Origin: Porcisia hertigi
Lineage: Eukaryota; Euglenozoa; Kinetoplastea; Trypanosomatida; Trypanosomatidae
DNA: 64,000 bases
Assembly: GCF_017918235.1 (NCBI RefSeq)
Contig: NC_090594.1
Coordinates: forward strand, 62,001 to 126,000
Reading direction: 5' to 3'
Numbering within the stretch: position 1 is the first letter of the stretch; each line of letters opens with the position of its first letter. Positions 41,901-51,140 of this stretch are shown one piece after another. Both the position numbers and the translations under genes were made by a program. The notes beneath the pieces are model-generated. The model did no database searches. It was not told the DNA's origin and worked only from the letters and a program-made list of their open reading frames with translations.

Positions 41901-43369
41901 GAGAGACGCAAAAACAGCAGCGCGACAACCTCGCTCACATCTCAACACTGCGGTCTCGTGTCCATCGTCTCGAGAAAGATGTCAGAGATGCAGAAGAACA
42001 ACTCAAGGGCGAGCGAGATGCGTCAAGAGAGCTGCGCATGCAGCTTCGTCGACTCCGTGTGGAGCAAGATAGAAAGGATGCAGAGCACGCAGAGCAGCTG
42101 AGGTCTATGTACCATCAGCGCGTGCACGCTGAGGCGCAGAGGAGCAAGCACGGTGGCAAAGCTGACAGGGCGTTACTTTCAGTACCTGCTCCTCTCGCCG
42201 TGGAAGGTAAACCAGTGGTTCCCCAGAACACGGAGCGGGAGCTCCGAGAGCAACTCTCAGCCCTCGAGTCCAAGGTTCATCGATACGAGCAGGAGCTAAA
42301 CGAGATCAAAGGAATTCGGGCAGCGGCCGGATCCTCCGTGGACCCTGCGCATCTCTGCTCCCCTGCTGACGTGCGAGCACACGTGGAGGAGGTGCGACGA
42401 CTCGAGGGCGTTATTGACAGTCTTCGGCGACGCCTCGAGGTAGACGTTCCGACTAAAGAGGGTGAGCTGCAGCGACGGTTGGAGCACGCAAGGAGTGTGC
42501 AGCACCGGATGGTGTCTGACCTCGCCTCTCTTCGCGGCATCCCGCTGAACGAAGTGGAATCTCTCTACGCTGTCACCACAACGGCTGCTCAAAAGACTGC
42601 GGACGAGCTTAAAATGGAGCTGCTACAGAAGAGCAGTGAGCTTCTTGACCTCCGGTTCACTGTGGAGACCATGGAGTTGCAGCTAAGTCGCTTGCAGCGC
42701 CATCTTGCGGATGTTCTCACTGTGGACGCTGCAGCTTCGCGTCAGCGATCTGCATCTATCCATGAAGTTGCGAGCGTCGAGACCCTCACCAACGTGATAG
42801 AAAACCTAAAAGTAGTGATTGCAAAACTGCAGGGCGAGAATGCCAATCTTCGCTCAGCTCAACCACACATGGTTCAGTACGAGCGCCAAGCACAAGAGTT
42901 GAGCGAACTCCAGAAGCGAGAGAAAGGTTTGCAGGCTCAGCTCCAAGATCTTTTCCGGCAGTTGATGAGCATGCGTGGCTCCTCCAGAGGTGGCAGTGGT
43001 TCCTATGAGCAGAACGCGGAGCTACATCGTCGCCTCGCGACTGAGCAGGCCGCATTGGAGCAGTACGAGTCGGAGCTCAACAACCTCCGTCTTGAGCTTT
43101 CGAACCCTGATCGTCGGGCTGTGTGTCCACTGGATCCCACTGGCAGCACAGCACAAGCGACCACAGCTACCCCCGACGTTCACTCTACTATACCCCCACC
43201 ACTGCCGAAGACGCGTTTTCCTCAGCGCCAAGAGCGTCGTGATAGCAATACGAGTTCGGTCGCTCGGTCGCAGCAGCGTCGCTTGAGCTTCACTCGAATG
43301 GGTGAGGTCGAATCCCGGGCAACTGATCCTAACAGATCTCTTCGATTTCGCCACTCCGACGAGCTGTAA
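35960..43369 (+). CDS. Giant coiled-coil protein, 2469 aa, CEP290-like
   Basis: The whole protein is coiled coil except for a globular first 90 residues (MWDQIERMPFQQLQDTNDFV) and a basic Ser/Arg tail (RRLSFTRMGEVESR). CEP290 is the Y-link protein of the ciliary transition zone. Three things suggest this family: length close to human CEP290 (about 2480); the block LRELCKRVGVTEEEINSLRP near residue 465, then LLKEEVEWLERERRHWMNKV, echoing the human ERVGLEPKTMIDL and EIESLEEERLDLKKKIR region; and the near-C-terminal VIENLKVVIAKLQGENANLR near residue 2277, echoing TIGLMKKVVEKVQRENEQLK. A middle block around residues 1178-1215 (SKGSLSPHQAEI) also fits a CEP290 segment (SGALPLAQQE). Order is kept along the chain. 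The comparison is from memory, and coiled coils mislead easily. The ATG at 35960 follows an in-frame GTG. Confidence 0.65.
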   Translation: MSVGQDSRLSSKEISPAMWDQIERMPFQQLQDTNDFVYIKKVMSLVAHYVFLESDPKMCDSRYTSCIAKLLKIVSVKCLTEYEQLNKTINEATAEISNMRGALKAQISAKDEEIEELQSQLREATTKGAPQEIGAGLSSLEEIARLKTQNDELSFQLRSVKQQNEELKQTLASRSEDKIHINESYDKAQLEYRHLAARYKRLADRNLKAEDMLQEFRRKERGKKEGLNDELERLEQKVQSLQQENYALVQSRDRAEELCEKREVEALRDMTELRRLTKDLLEEERVKAQSVRDELLSAKQESDAHVEQLIHQREVDLSEKEEEIALLRRQLEKATCKPKSRFHSDSSISIDESSSNLSVANALPGASNDVAKVRAASTEEQRRLERENDDLRVEVEQLELRIDTLDEENRRLTCLIKNYESGNEGLYRLRQDLADHTRTVEVLQSENAQLRERLNGMEDSVTFNAALRELCKRVGVTEEEINSLRPQNAAAYSEMDTLKEELSLLKEEVEWLERERRHWMNKVRLQPLMDTKLRFELGLSSDQLKQLDRLVDQMKSGAVIVEDNDVSYKDKYFKELQARRADAEQFNEFVKERINEALKNALVDVNTPDAAAAVSALRERIDVITTSSAAETAAQAQEKNGRLTRRLEELEHSEKMRLEEIAHLREQVIASTAENEVICRERDQYREAIFSLAGVGAPQTEVPGSAEARTVSDLGESGVGAISNAKWVTVANTLREQLRIKDALVESLSKELAAARERLEAERAADAERNRKVELEKRADASLLDQIKVLTSLNEELTEKCDALGKTNKDLEDSLERLDRGTTKELLLKVVLLRRREATLLQRLRRALTTQEESAVAARQVQFHMKNTLERLREVLEGDDTTPNAVLPRSSSGCSMEGEMLSFLDHAVRHVLKGRMFREDSRFLLHLKQVYQSMEASQEVLELRLDAKRLRHDLADKQKDIDALSAELAGLRAASAAVESVKESTTVEYTAAALAKSEAEAATFKQKYILAAKRLEARDREVTQLENDLDLARGEVIEVRDHIRNILNESADLQAAPGASTTGAKVNATELARREKEIARLKTVNLGLLHHSLDLQSQVKSMEIELEAKQQENTLLKNSADSQVVTSFVSAAIREHTALRRQSELALIQAKRLKMQLAAAEANYHVVANEATLYKTGAYRLYRKYVEQVVSVVDYLRCVQRASKGSLSPHQAEIVDRRLRKTITDLSECFGRSKVLAMQLSDAQNTVATLEHQLSLLQMENSPAKLDALDVRLQEARSRLRDHDRLMTEFQEERLFLQAKLSRAEATNKDLNAEVARLEFGCMSGSPLSAEVLATLLELKESVFDKAVAPSLTIESGLTTTSNKLSAGSADDSDLAIREYKNVLLRQAELTQQCSTLKRQVTDADAQRRRSEHVSAQLKEEAQQAGERAAFAQRQLEEERQKATQREARLLRAHEAQVEVARRATEHNVQCLQEMVHKKEQQISSLQEQLSAERRKHVEYELSEAVRMERLHEHMFRENTAMVERFKSAIDTVGDSMRHASGATDPTLLIPSTSSGVQEQLQVLTAETVRLRQELKEARETVIVLESQLEQQVRQQLSTLAPHPESSLTRAQTTPNHGTDALMGIIRNQTAMADSLRQREVQLTTELQREKEQRASMERQITEIQGQQVEQGGMLQLLSQVTSAGGVSDAPLISELRAQNAALDQELRAMRQTVEEERAHARRFQMDAAEWKMHLDALQTQVLAQQAETERAQHLAALNEGLRVDLNAVREQNEKLMMAATVLKQKLMDEAHHSGESARLHHQEIALAQRMGTIQQESAGHMKALDHRIRTIQKELGEHVEKEKTMLEKNTESQRLVYQLHQQLRVKDRELVSLQEQLRLCKSTSAACAQQRSTAATSSLQSRGTQVVAARGGPSPKRDRENTMQESKCTVCVSNAGAPPPPPSLTRDVPVSEGVSTQPILTSLSSHNELLQPQIAGIVQRETQKQQRDNLAHISTLRSRVHRLEKDVRDAEEQLKGERDASRELRMQLRRLRVEQDRKDAEHAEQLRSMYHQRVHAEAQRSKHGGKADRALLSVPAPLAVEGKPVVPQNTERELREQLSALESKVHRYEQELNEIKGIRAAAGSSVDPAHLCSPADVRAHVEEVRRLEGVIDSLRRRLEVDVPTKEGELQRRLEHARSVQHRMVSDLASLRGIPLNEVESLYAVTTTAAQKTADELKMELLQKSSELLDLRFTVETMELQLSRLQRHLADVLTVDAAASRQRSASIHEVASVETLTNVIENLKVVIAKLQGENANLRSAQPHMVQYERQAQELSELQKREKGLQAQLQDLFRQLMSMRGSSRGGSGSYEQNAELHRRLATEQAALEQYESELNNLRLELSNPDRRAVCPLDPTGSTAQATTATPDVHSTIPPPLPKTRFPQRQERRDSNTSSVARSQQRRLSFTRMGEVESRATDPNRSLRFRHSDEL

Positions 43370-44292
43370 ATGAGGTGTGTTGTCGCTCTGAAAAAAAGAG
43401 GTGTACTCGCCGAGACCACATAGAATTTGGGGTGCCTAGAGGGGAACTCCCATGCGCAGGTGCGCATGCTCATGAACCATGCATACAAGCGCTGCAGACT
43501 AGACGTTGCCACAGCTTCACGCGCTCCTTTGCCTGGCATACACACACACACAGGGGTGGTCTTCAGACGAATTTATTTATTTTTTCTTCCTGCTCGAGTG
43601 TATCAGCTTCATTTCTTGTGCGTGTATTTTCGACTGCAATCGCACAAGGACCATCGCACGTCCCAAAAATTCTCCAAGTGCTCGAAAGCAGATCAAACCC
43701 ACCAGGGTTGCCACTTGATAAAAATAGGCACCTAAACTATGAGCGCCCCCCAGAGCAGTTGCAGCTGTCGTAGTGCCGGGGGTTTGAACCAAACAGGGAC
43801 ATGATCAGCCCACACTGTGGCCGCTTTCCCTTCGCGTTCCCCCCTGGGGATCTGCATATTAGCTCACCATTGTGTTCGGTGTGAACAGGTGCACACCTTT
43901 GCCGCTTTATAGTTCAGCTACTTTGCACTTTCATTTTTTGACCCTCCCCTTACGTTTCTTTCGTTTTTCCCCGATCTTTTCACCGAGACGAGTGTGTGTG
44001 TGTCTTAGTTTACCTGGGATGCGCGGACGTTTGTGTTCACGAGCGTACTACTGTAACGGTCACTGCTTTCCTTTGGGAGCACCCTCTTCTTTGCACTTCT
44101 CTTGGGCTTTCAGGTCTCACCCCATAGGGAGCTGTACAGGCAGGTACATCCCTCCCCCCCCAGAGAATACGCCGTTTCTCTGGCTAGTCTTGGCGTCCTT
44201 CCGTTTGTGCGTTTCTCATTTCATTTTCCGCGGGGCATTAGTCACCCTTAGCTCATATCATTCGTCACGCATAGGCGTGACCGGCGTCACCA
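43370..44292. other. Intergenic spacer
   Basis: No gene is seen. A long pyrimidine-rich stretch at about 43905-43985 precedes the KISH gene and is the likely trans-splicing region. Confidence 0.7.
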
Positions 44293-44514
44293 ATGAGCGC
44301 CCTATTTGATTTCGAAACAGTTCTGCACGTGTTGCTGCTGATCGTGTGCACTGCTACTTACCTTCGGCAGTTTAGACCCACTTTGTATCACCGTGATAGC
44401 CTTGAGCTCTACAAGAAGTTCCTCTACAAATGTAGTGTGGTGGGGGATCGTCTCTCCCCCTGGGTCTCAATTTCCTGCCTTATCTTAGCCTTCCGTGTCG
44501 TTTTCGTATATTGA
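44293..44514 (+). CDS. KISH/TMEM167 family protein, 73 aa
   Basis: KISH proteins (yeast Ksh1, human TMEM167A/B) are small membrane proteins of the early secretory pathway, needed for normal Golgi traffic. The protein has 73 residues, the usual length. It begins MSALFDFETVLHVLLLIVCT, then ATYLRQFRPTL, matching the family start and its first membrane helix (about 8-27). It continues LYKKFLYKCSVVGDRLSPWV with the family's K-C-x-x-x-G-x-R-x-S-P motif, and closes with the second helix SISCLILAFRVVFVY. No defects are visible. Easy to miss because of size. Confidence 0.92.
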   Translation: MSALFDFETVLHVLLLIVCTATYLRQFRPTLYHRDSLELYKKFLYKCSVVGDRLSPWVSISCLILAFRVVFVY

Positions 44515-45489
44515 GAAATGAAACAAAGCCTGTCATTGCCGTGCCAAAAGTAGTAAAAGCAGAAAAAACGCTAACGTGCGGTTAGGGTATGTCCGTGTGT
44601 CCCCTCCCCCCCCATACCACGTCGGTACCACGTGCTCGGCGCACCACACTCACCCTCTGGCCTTCTAGGGATACCTCTTTTTTTTCACATGGAAGAGATC
44701 TTGCTAAACTTTGCCGCGCTCCGCTTTCACAGAAGTTCCCCTCGCTCTTCGCACCTCCGATGTTTCCACCTACTTCCCTCTTTGTCTTTCTTTCCCATCA
44801 CTATTGATAGCTTCGCTGCTCCAAGCGTTCCTCCCTCTCTAACTTAGCCTGGTGGAACGCCACTGCAGGGTTGCTCATACACACAGTGGCATGCGTGTAA
44901 TATTTTTAGAGCAAGACCAGGTAGCACTGTCATTTGTTTCGGGCGTATCGTCATTCTTTATTTTCACCTCCACAGAGCCCGTACGAGAGAAGCAAAAGTA
45001 GTAGGTGCGCTCACCCAACTTCGTCAAAGATACCAGTGCCAGGTGCCACGTCCCAAAGCACACAAAATAGAAATAACGCCCCCCCCCCCGCTGCTGCCCT
45101 GTGTGTGCCGTTTTGATTTCTTCTCGCGAGGCATGTTTATTCTCTTAGCTTTTTTTTTCGAGACCTTAGCTTCATTTTTTACCGCATAGTGCTCGCCCTG
45201 ACTTCCTCTTGACCTTTGCTAGTACCCCCATCCCTCCCCCAAGCGTCGTTGATCTATCACTGAGAGCCTTACAGTGCACCAGAACCGTTTTTGATAGCTC
45301 TTCTTTACTCAGTCTAGTAGTAGGCGTAGGAGTGAGCAGTCTCTTTTATCGATCTTCGTTTGCGTGCCTTCTGGTGTTGGAGCGTGTCCGCTCGTGTTTC
45401 ACTTACAGCGTTCTCCCCTTCCCTTCCTACGTTGTGTGGTGCACCACATGCTCTGTTCTCTACCTCTCTTTGGTGTGTTTCGAAGCACC
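44515..45489. other. Intergenic spacer
   Basis: No gene is seen. It contains T- and C-rich tracts and a run of nine or ten C near 45079-45089. Confidence 0.7.
45451..45486 (+). promoter_or_regulatory. Candidate spliced-leader acceptor for NDUFA5
   Basis: A pyrimidine-rich tract (CTCTGTTCTCTACCTCTCTT and following T-rich bases) ends at an AG at about 45484-45485, five bases before the ATG at 45490. If used, it excludes the earlier in-frame ATG at 45448 and fixes the start. Confidence 0.45.
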
Positions 45490-46239
45490 ATGCGGCTCCT
45501 CACAATCAGTGATGAGTACATCCCTCGCGCCTTCCCGGTGAAGTCGACCACCGGTCTCGCCGGTGTGGCCGTCGAGCCGCTGTGGAAGCCGAAGCTGCTT
45601 GCCGCCGCCTCGGAGCTGCAGGCGTTTCTCCACACATCCGACATCCCACCAGAGTCCACATACTACAACGTAACAATGACCTTAGTGAAGCGCATCAATT
45701 ACGGCATCAAGGAGTGCCAAGATGACTGGTGCACATTAGAAAAGAAGTTCTTCTGGGGTTGGCCAGTTGAGTACATCCTACAGGTGACCTGGCGTGAGCT
45801 AGAGACGGCGCAAAAGTGGAACGAGTGGCGTTTTTGGGAGTTGGATCCGGAGCAGGTAAAGCGCGTAGCTCGCGAGGACCAGGGTGTAGGCAAAGAGGGC
45901 TTGGGCTACAACACACCTTGGGAGCAGGTCGTGCGTGAGGACTTCGACAAGCGCAAAAAAGCTCTCACACAGGAGGAGATGGCAGAACTCAAGCGTATGG
46001 ACACGGAGCGGATGGCACGGGAGACAGCGGCGTACAAGGAGCGCAAGGAGCGCATCCGTGACGACTTGGAGAAAGCGCGTGGCGATATGCTCAAAAAATT
46101 CCTGAACAAGCGGTACGCTGTAGACAAGGACCTGATGCGAATGCAACCGGGGAAGAGCTACTCCGGGAAGAGCGCCGATGATCTCATTCAAGAACTGCGT
46201 GCCTCTGTAAAGCCGACCCCTCTCCCAGCCCAGAAGTGA
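45490..46239 (+). CDS. NADH dehydrogenase (complex I) subunit NDUFA5-like, extended
   Basis: NDUFA5 (B13) is an accessory subunit on the matrix arm of complex I. Residues about 18-120 match the family: KSTTGLAGVAV, then LQAFLHTSDIPPESTYYNVT, VEYILQVTWRELETAQKWNE and WRFWELDPE. The family protein is about 115 residues, but this one has 250. The extra C-terminal 120 residues are highly charged and helical (KKALTQEEMAELKRMDTERM, KERKERIRDDLEKARGDMLK), ending in a Pro-rich tail. The ATG at 45490 is preferred over an in-frame ATG at 45448 because a pyrimidine tract and AG lie between them. No classical presequence is obvious, as in other NDUFA5 proteins. Confidence 0.85.
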   Translation: MRLLTISDEYIPRAFPVKSTTGLAGVAVEPLWKPKLLAAASELQAFLHTSDIPPESTYYNVTMTLVKRINYGIKECQDDWCTLEKKFFWGWPVEYILQVTWRELETAQKWNEWRFWELDPEQVKRVAREDQGVGKEGLGYNTPWEQVVREDFDKRKKALTQEEMAELKRMDTERMARETAAYKERKERIRDDLEKARGDMLKKFLNKRYAVDKDLMRMQPGKSYSGKSADDLIQELRASVKPTPLPAQK

Positions 46240-47212
46240 GCGGCCGCTGCTTGTTGGCAGTGCTGCACGAGGACACGAGAGGCTGGGGCCTGGGGTGGGT
46301 TTGAACGTGTACAAGAACTACTACATGGCTCTCTGCGGCTACTTTGTCGATATCGTCCGGGGACTTGTGTAAAATGTGACTTTGGATCGATGGGGGCGTC
46401 TGCGTTGTCTTTGCAGATTTCGCACCGTCATCTCCACTTTGCCCTGCAATTTTATCCTTGTGAATCCCGAGCCGCTCTGTCACTGCTACTTCAATGGGGT
46501 ATTCTCCAGAAGCACCTGCAGAGCGCCCATTTCAAAAAAAAAAACTGAGTATGATTTTCTCACGACACACTTTGCTTCTCATCTTTCATCCAGTGCTTTC
46601 GATGTGTGCAAGCACATCTACCCCCTTATATCTCCCTTGCTCGGTACCACACGGTGAGGTGTGCAGGTGAGGAGGGAAACTAGACTGTATCGGCCCTGGT
46701 CGCCACCATTACCTCGCTCAGGACTTCTTCCGACGTCACACATGTCGTGGACAGGTGAGAAAAAAAAGTACCTGTCTTTTCCTTGGCCGGCCCCATGAAA
46801 GCAGGGGAAGCCAAACTAACGGGCTGCTTTGTTCTGTGGATTTTTCTGATGCTCACCACTACAGCCTCTCTACCCCTTATTCTGCGCGGCTGAGGTGCAT
46901 TCATCTTCTTTTCCCTCTCCCAGAGACGTTAATATTCCAAAAAGCAACAAAAACACAGAAACCGCACATTTTTTGAACCAAAAAAAATTATCCCCCTACT
47001 CTTCCAGATCGAGCATACCTTGTTTTTTCTTTTAGGATTGCAGACGTGCTGTACAACCCAGTACTTGTAGCTTCATCGCTGACGCACCTTTTCGACCTGT
47101 CGATCACCTCGCCATCACCCGCCAGCACGTACAAGACACCTCACCTTTTTGTAGAAAGCACACGCACACACACACACTCACGGATTTTAGCGCTTCTCTA
47201 ATATACCACACA
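46240..47212. other. Intergenic spacer
   Basis: No gene is seen. Contains a CA tract at about 47161-47178 just before the next gene. Confidence 0.7.
47019..47047 (+). promoter_or_regulatory. Candidate spliced-leader acceptor for the CCCH/J-like gene
   Basis: The tract CTTGTTTTTTCTTTTAG ends at an AG at 47034-47035, with a second AG a few bases later (GATTGCAG). This would give a 5' UTR of about 170-180 nt before the ATG at 47213. Confidence 0.5.
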
Positions 47213-48298
47213 ATGTCCTTTCCGTTTCACGCAGGGTCATTTGCTCCGGTCTCAGAGGCCTACTTGCCGTCCAAGGCGACAGAGCATACTGCTGGGGCTC
47301 TTGGCGCAAAGAAAAGCGTGTGTATGGCCTTCTACAAGAGTGGAGGGTGCCCTTATCTCTCCCACTGTGAGCATGCCCATCACTTTACTGAACTGTGTGC
47401 TGAGACACAAATGGAACTACTGGGAAGCATGCCAGTGGGGTCTATCCCGGCGCACTTTTTCGACGTTTCGCAGTCACGGGAAGAGAGGCTTATTGCACCG
47501 AGCTCCGAGCCGCTGAAGACGTCGATGGTGGGGTGCGGACACTTCAACCACGTCCAAACTGGCAAGTTGGAGAGCACTGTTTCTTCGCGTCGCCACCCCA
47601 CTGGAAAGTATCGCGAATTGGTAGTGTCGCACCTTGGACCACAGCAGCCGATACTTGACGTCCCATCATTTTCCAGTCGCACTTCTAGCAGCGCCGAGAG
47701 TCTCAGCCTAGGTGGGGTACACTTCTCAAATGGTTCGTCGCCCCCCACGATTGCAGTTGCCACTACCGTGGAGGTTGGAGTATTCAAGATGACTTTGCCC
47801 CTACGATGCCGCTATCCGCATAGTTCGATTCCAGGCACCTACTACGATGTTCTGGCGCTCCCTCGTGACGCACCACACAGCGATATTATTGCCAAGTACC
47901 GCGCTTGGCAGAGGGGAGGCTTCAAGCGCATGCGTCAAGTAGATCCAGTTGGGGCGGAGGCGGTGGATCGCATCATTGTGGAGGCTCGTAATGTCTTGGG
48001 TAACCCCATATTGCGTGCTGCCTACAATCAGCAGTTGCCATCTGCACCAGTGAAGCAGCAGTCCTGGGCAGCTACCTCGTGCGGTGCAGGTTTGACGAGT
48101 AGAAGCACGACCCCGAGTAAGCACCATACTCAAGGACTGTCCTCCACGACATCCTCTGCATTTGACACACACCATAGGCTTGATGAATCCTACAAGTTTA
48201 TTAGGCACAGTCGTAGCAACTCTGGTGTGTACCACGTTGACGGTGCAGCGCCTGTGGTGACCATAACAAGTCTGCATAATGGGGAGAGCATTTGGTAG
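47213..48298 (+). CDS. CCCH zinc finger plus degenerate J-like domain protein, 361 aa
   Basis: Residues 37-56 form a CCCH zinc finger: C37-x8-C46-x5-C52-x3-H56, the spacing of RNA-binding regulators such as tristetraprolin. In trypanosomatids such proteins often control mRNA stability. Residues about 208-275 resemble a DnaJ domain: GTYYDVLALPRDAPHSDIIA, then VDRIIVEARNVLGNPILRAA and YNQQL. The HPD tripeptide that stimulates Hsp70 is missing (AWQRGG stands nearby), so it is a J-like protein. The rest is Ser-rich and disordered. The pairing of CCCH with a J-like domain in one protein is unusual. The ATG at 47213 is the first in frame. Confidence 0.8.
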   Translation: MSFPFHAGSFAPVSEAYLPSKATEHTAGALGAKKSVCMAFYKSGGCPYLSHCEHAHHFTELCAETQMELLGSMPVGSIPAHFFDVSQSREERLIAPSSEPLKTSMVGCGHFNHVQTGKLESTVSSRRHPTGKYRELVVSHLGPQQPILDVPSFSSRTSSSAESLSLGGVHFSNGSSPPTIAVATTVEVGVFKMTLPLRCRYPHSSIPGTYYDVLALPRDAPHSDIIAKYRAWQRGGFKRMRQVDPVGAEAVDRIIVEARNVLGNPILRAAYNQQLPSAPVKQQSWAATSCGAGLTSRSTTPSKHHTQGLSSTTSSAFDTHHRLDESYKFIRHSRSNSGVYHVDGAAPVVTITSLHNGESIW

Positions 48299-49788
48299 CA
48301 GAGATTTTTTCCTCCCTGGTACGATGACGTACCGGTGTCGATGCTATCTCTTCCTCCTCCGTTCTGCTCTCTTGCTCTGATCGCACGCAAGCGCGCATCC
48401 TCTGCGGCGCATCTGAGTGTACGGGGGCACAGGGTAAAGCCCGTATGCAGTGCGTGTCTGAATGGTAAGGTATAGTGGGCTGCGCAGGCGCCGTTCCCTC
48501 AATAAAGCAGCCGAATTTTCCTCAGCTGAACCACCATTTTGTAGACGATGTCGGATTAATGCCGGTTTCGCTCATCTCTCGGGCGTCTCGTACTTCGGTT
48601 TTGTCACGTTTCTTTTCTCCTTAACACACGTCTTTCTCAAGACGAAGTTTCACGTTTCACGTTTCTCGTTCTTCCCTTCCCCTCTTTCCCCCCTTCCTGC
48701 CTCAGTGCCTATATGTGTAGTGTACCTCACGGAGCCATTTTCTGTCACTTGGGCACGTGTGTCGCTTCGCTTCACCTTCGTGCACACTTCTCGTGTCTTT
48801 GGCGTGGTTCCTCGTTCTCAGCGCCACCGACCACTTCTTCCCCCATTTTTTTTTAAATGAGTTGTGAGATGTGGCATTCCCATCTCGACAGAGATCCACT
48901 GTTTTTCAATACTTCTCTTTGTTCTTCTTTCTTGTGTACGGCACTTTTTTTCTTTTTCTTGTACATCTACAGACACGCGCACAATTCTTGACGCATTTAG
49001 CTCAATTCCCTCTCCTGTGTGCCCTGTCGCTCCACTCATCATTTTACCTGGCAATTTCTAGAGTATTCATCTCAACATTTTCCTTCTACGCAAGCCCCCT
49101 AAAACCACCAGTTGGTGTTTGTCCTCCTTTCTTTTCACTGTCTCTCTTTTTTTTTTCCCCGCGACGGGAAGGGGGATGAGATACGCCTCTTTCACTCATT
49201 CTTGTGTGTCTCCGACTTCCTCGACCAACCCGCTTCGCACAGTTGTAAAAGAACATACGTGCCCTTGTCGGCCTCTTCCCTTGTAAACTAGCCTTTTTTT
49301 GTTCATTATTAGTTTGTGTCTCGGTAGCGGTGTGAGGCTCTCTTTTTTTCTTTTTTTTTTCGCGCGTGTGGAATATCACTTCATGTTTTCTTTGACTAGG
49401 TGAGAATTTATTTTTTGTAGACGAATCCGCCCCCCCCCCCCAATCGATTGGTGAGGGCATCTGTAAGGAAAAAAAGACGACGCAGACATTTATTGTTTTC
49501 AAGCTTGCAGCTGTCATGCGCTTTCCAGAGATCTGGGCCATTTGCCCGCGATACTGCGGTGTGCCTAAAGGAGAACAAGGGTTTGATGTTCCACTGCGTG
49601 GACGCCGCCAGCATTGCCAGTCTGACTTGTGTGTCTCTTCTATCATTGCAGCCCCTTTCCTTCCCCGTGTCCTTGTTCTGGGGCGTGATATTTCCTCTCT
49701 TTGTGCTGCACCTCATGGGTGTGTATGTTTATCTTTTTTAGATAATTCACCTTGTTTTCAATCCTGATTCAGTGGGACACCTCAGCGT

Positions 49789-50374
49789 GAGACTATCCGT
49801 GGACCCCACTACACGCTTTGCGGGGAACCCCAGGAGCCCGCCTCCCCCCCCCCTATTCACTTGCCAACGCCAAACCACGTCTGATGGTGACGAGGACAGG
49901 CACCTGTGACGTAGGGAAGGGGAAGGGGTCAGAGCGGTGTACTGTTACTGATATTGTTGGCCAGGTCGTGGATGGCGCTACATCAGCGTAACCCGCGCCA
50001 GTGCGAGCGTATGCACCCCTCATATGCGAAGGAAGGTGTCAAGGGGAGTCCCACGCCTGTTTCGCAGCTCACACTATGTGATGGTGGTGGGGAGGCCTGA
50101 GCCACCCCCTCCCCACCCCAGGGAGGGGGGGGGGATGGCGGTGGCGCACAATGTGGTGGTCTGGGGCGTAATGGGAGCTGTTGCGAGGCGACCTGTGAAG
50201 CGGCAGTGGACACACCGTGCGAGGCAGGACATGCGCCCAGACGACGGTGCCCGTGTTGCACCGCTGCCTTGCACCACGCGCTCTGTGTGTGTGTGTGTGT
50301 CTGTGTGTGTGTGTGTGTAACAGAGAGGAAGTGGCGTGTGGAGTCGGACTCCTGTGTCGTACGGCAGAGTTGAC
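49789..50374 (-). mobile_element. SIDER-like dispersed repeat, copy 2 (full length)
   Basis: About 586 bp, nearly identical in reverse complement to the copy at 57162-57752 over its whole length, including a CA-rich tract near the left end and the right end ACGGATAGTCTC. It lies between the CCCH/J-like gene and the L30 gene, antisense to transcription. No target-site duplication is evident by eye. Confidence 0.7.
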
Positions 50375-51140
50375 GCTTTGCAGATTCACCCGTTCTCGCG
50401 AGCCTTATGTTGGGTATGCCCAAAAGTAGTACAACCGACAGATCAGACTCTTTGGTTCCTCTTGTTTTTTCTTCAGTATTCTGAGTGTTCGTTCCCATTT
50501 GCGCGTTGTTTTACCTGTCGACAAGCGAGCCTATTCCGATTCTTTTCTGCTTTGAAGCATGTGACGCGCAGATCAGCCTTGGCGTGTTCAAATGTCAACG
50601 TATTTGGACTGTTCCATTCGACTTGCTGGTGAGGTGACGGTGCTGCAAGTTCGTAACACCGTGTGCTCTTTTTTGTGTGTGTGTGTGGGGGGGGGGTGGA
50701 ACCGTTATTTTGTGTAGTCTGCTGTCATGCACGCACTCTTTGTTTCGCAGCTCTTTGCGTTTTTTTCCGGCTTGCTTCTTTTATGCGCTTCCCTCTCTTT
50801 GCCGAGCGGACCCTGGGCAAGTGACGAGGCCCAGGATAGAATAGCCGCATGCCACTAAGACGACCTCCCAGCGATGAATAAAAAAGATGCGCAACAGTCC
50901 ACTCGGCTCGTGCTCCGACGCTCCCACAACGTGTTTGCCTTAGCTGACTCTCGCACACAGCGTGTTTTTCTTTACTCACATCTCCAACGACAGCAACAAC
51001 GCAAAAGTACAGCATTGTCTCTTTTGGCTCGAATGCCACCGACACTTAGGTGACTTCCCTCAACTCACGCTTTCCTCCATCACACGTGAAAGCGCTCGCT
51101 GTCTCACCCCGCATGTCCGTCCCAATCGTCAACTCAACTC

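Noticed and set aside
45448-45489. Upstream in-frame ATG for NDUFA5 giving a 14-residue extension
   Set aside because: A pyrimidine tract and AG lie between the two ATGs, so the mature mRNA probably starts after it. Kept only as an alternative.
48462-48860. 132-codon plus-strand frame in the long spacer
   Set aside because: Phe/Ser/Arg-rich translation of T/C tracts, no family, no support beyond being open.
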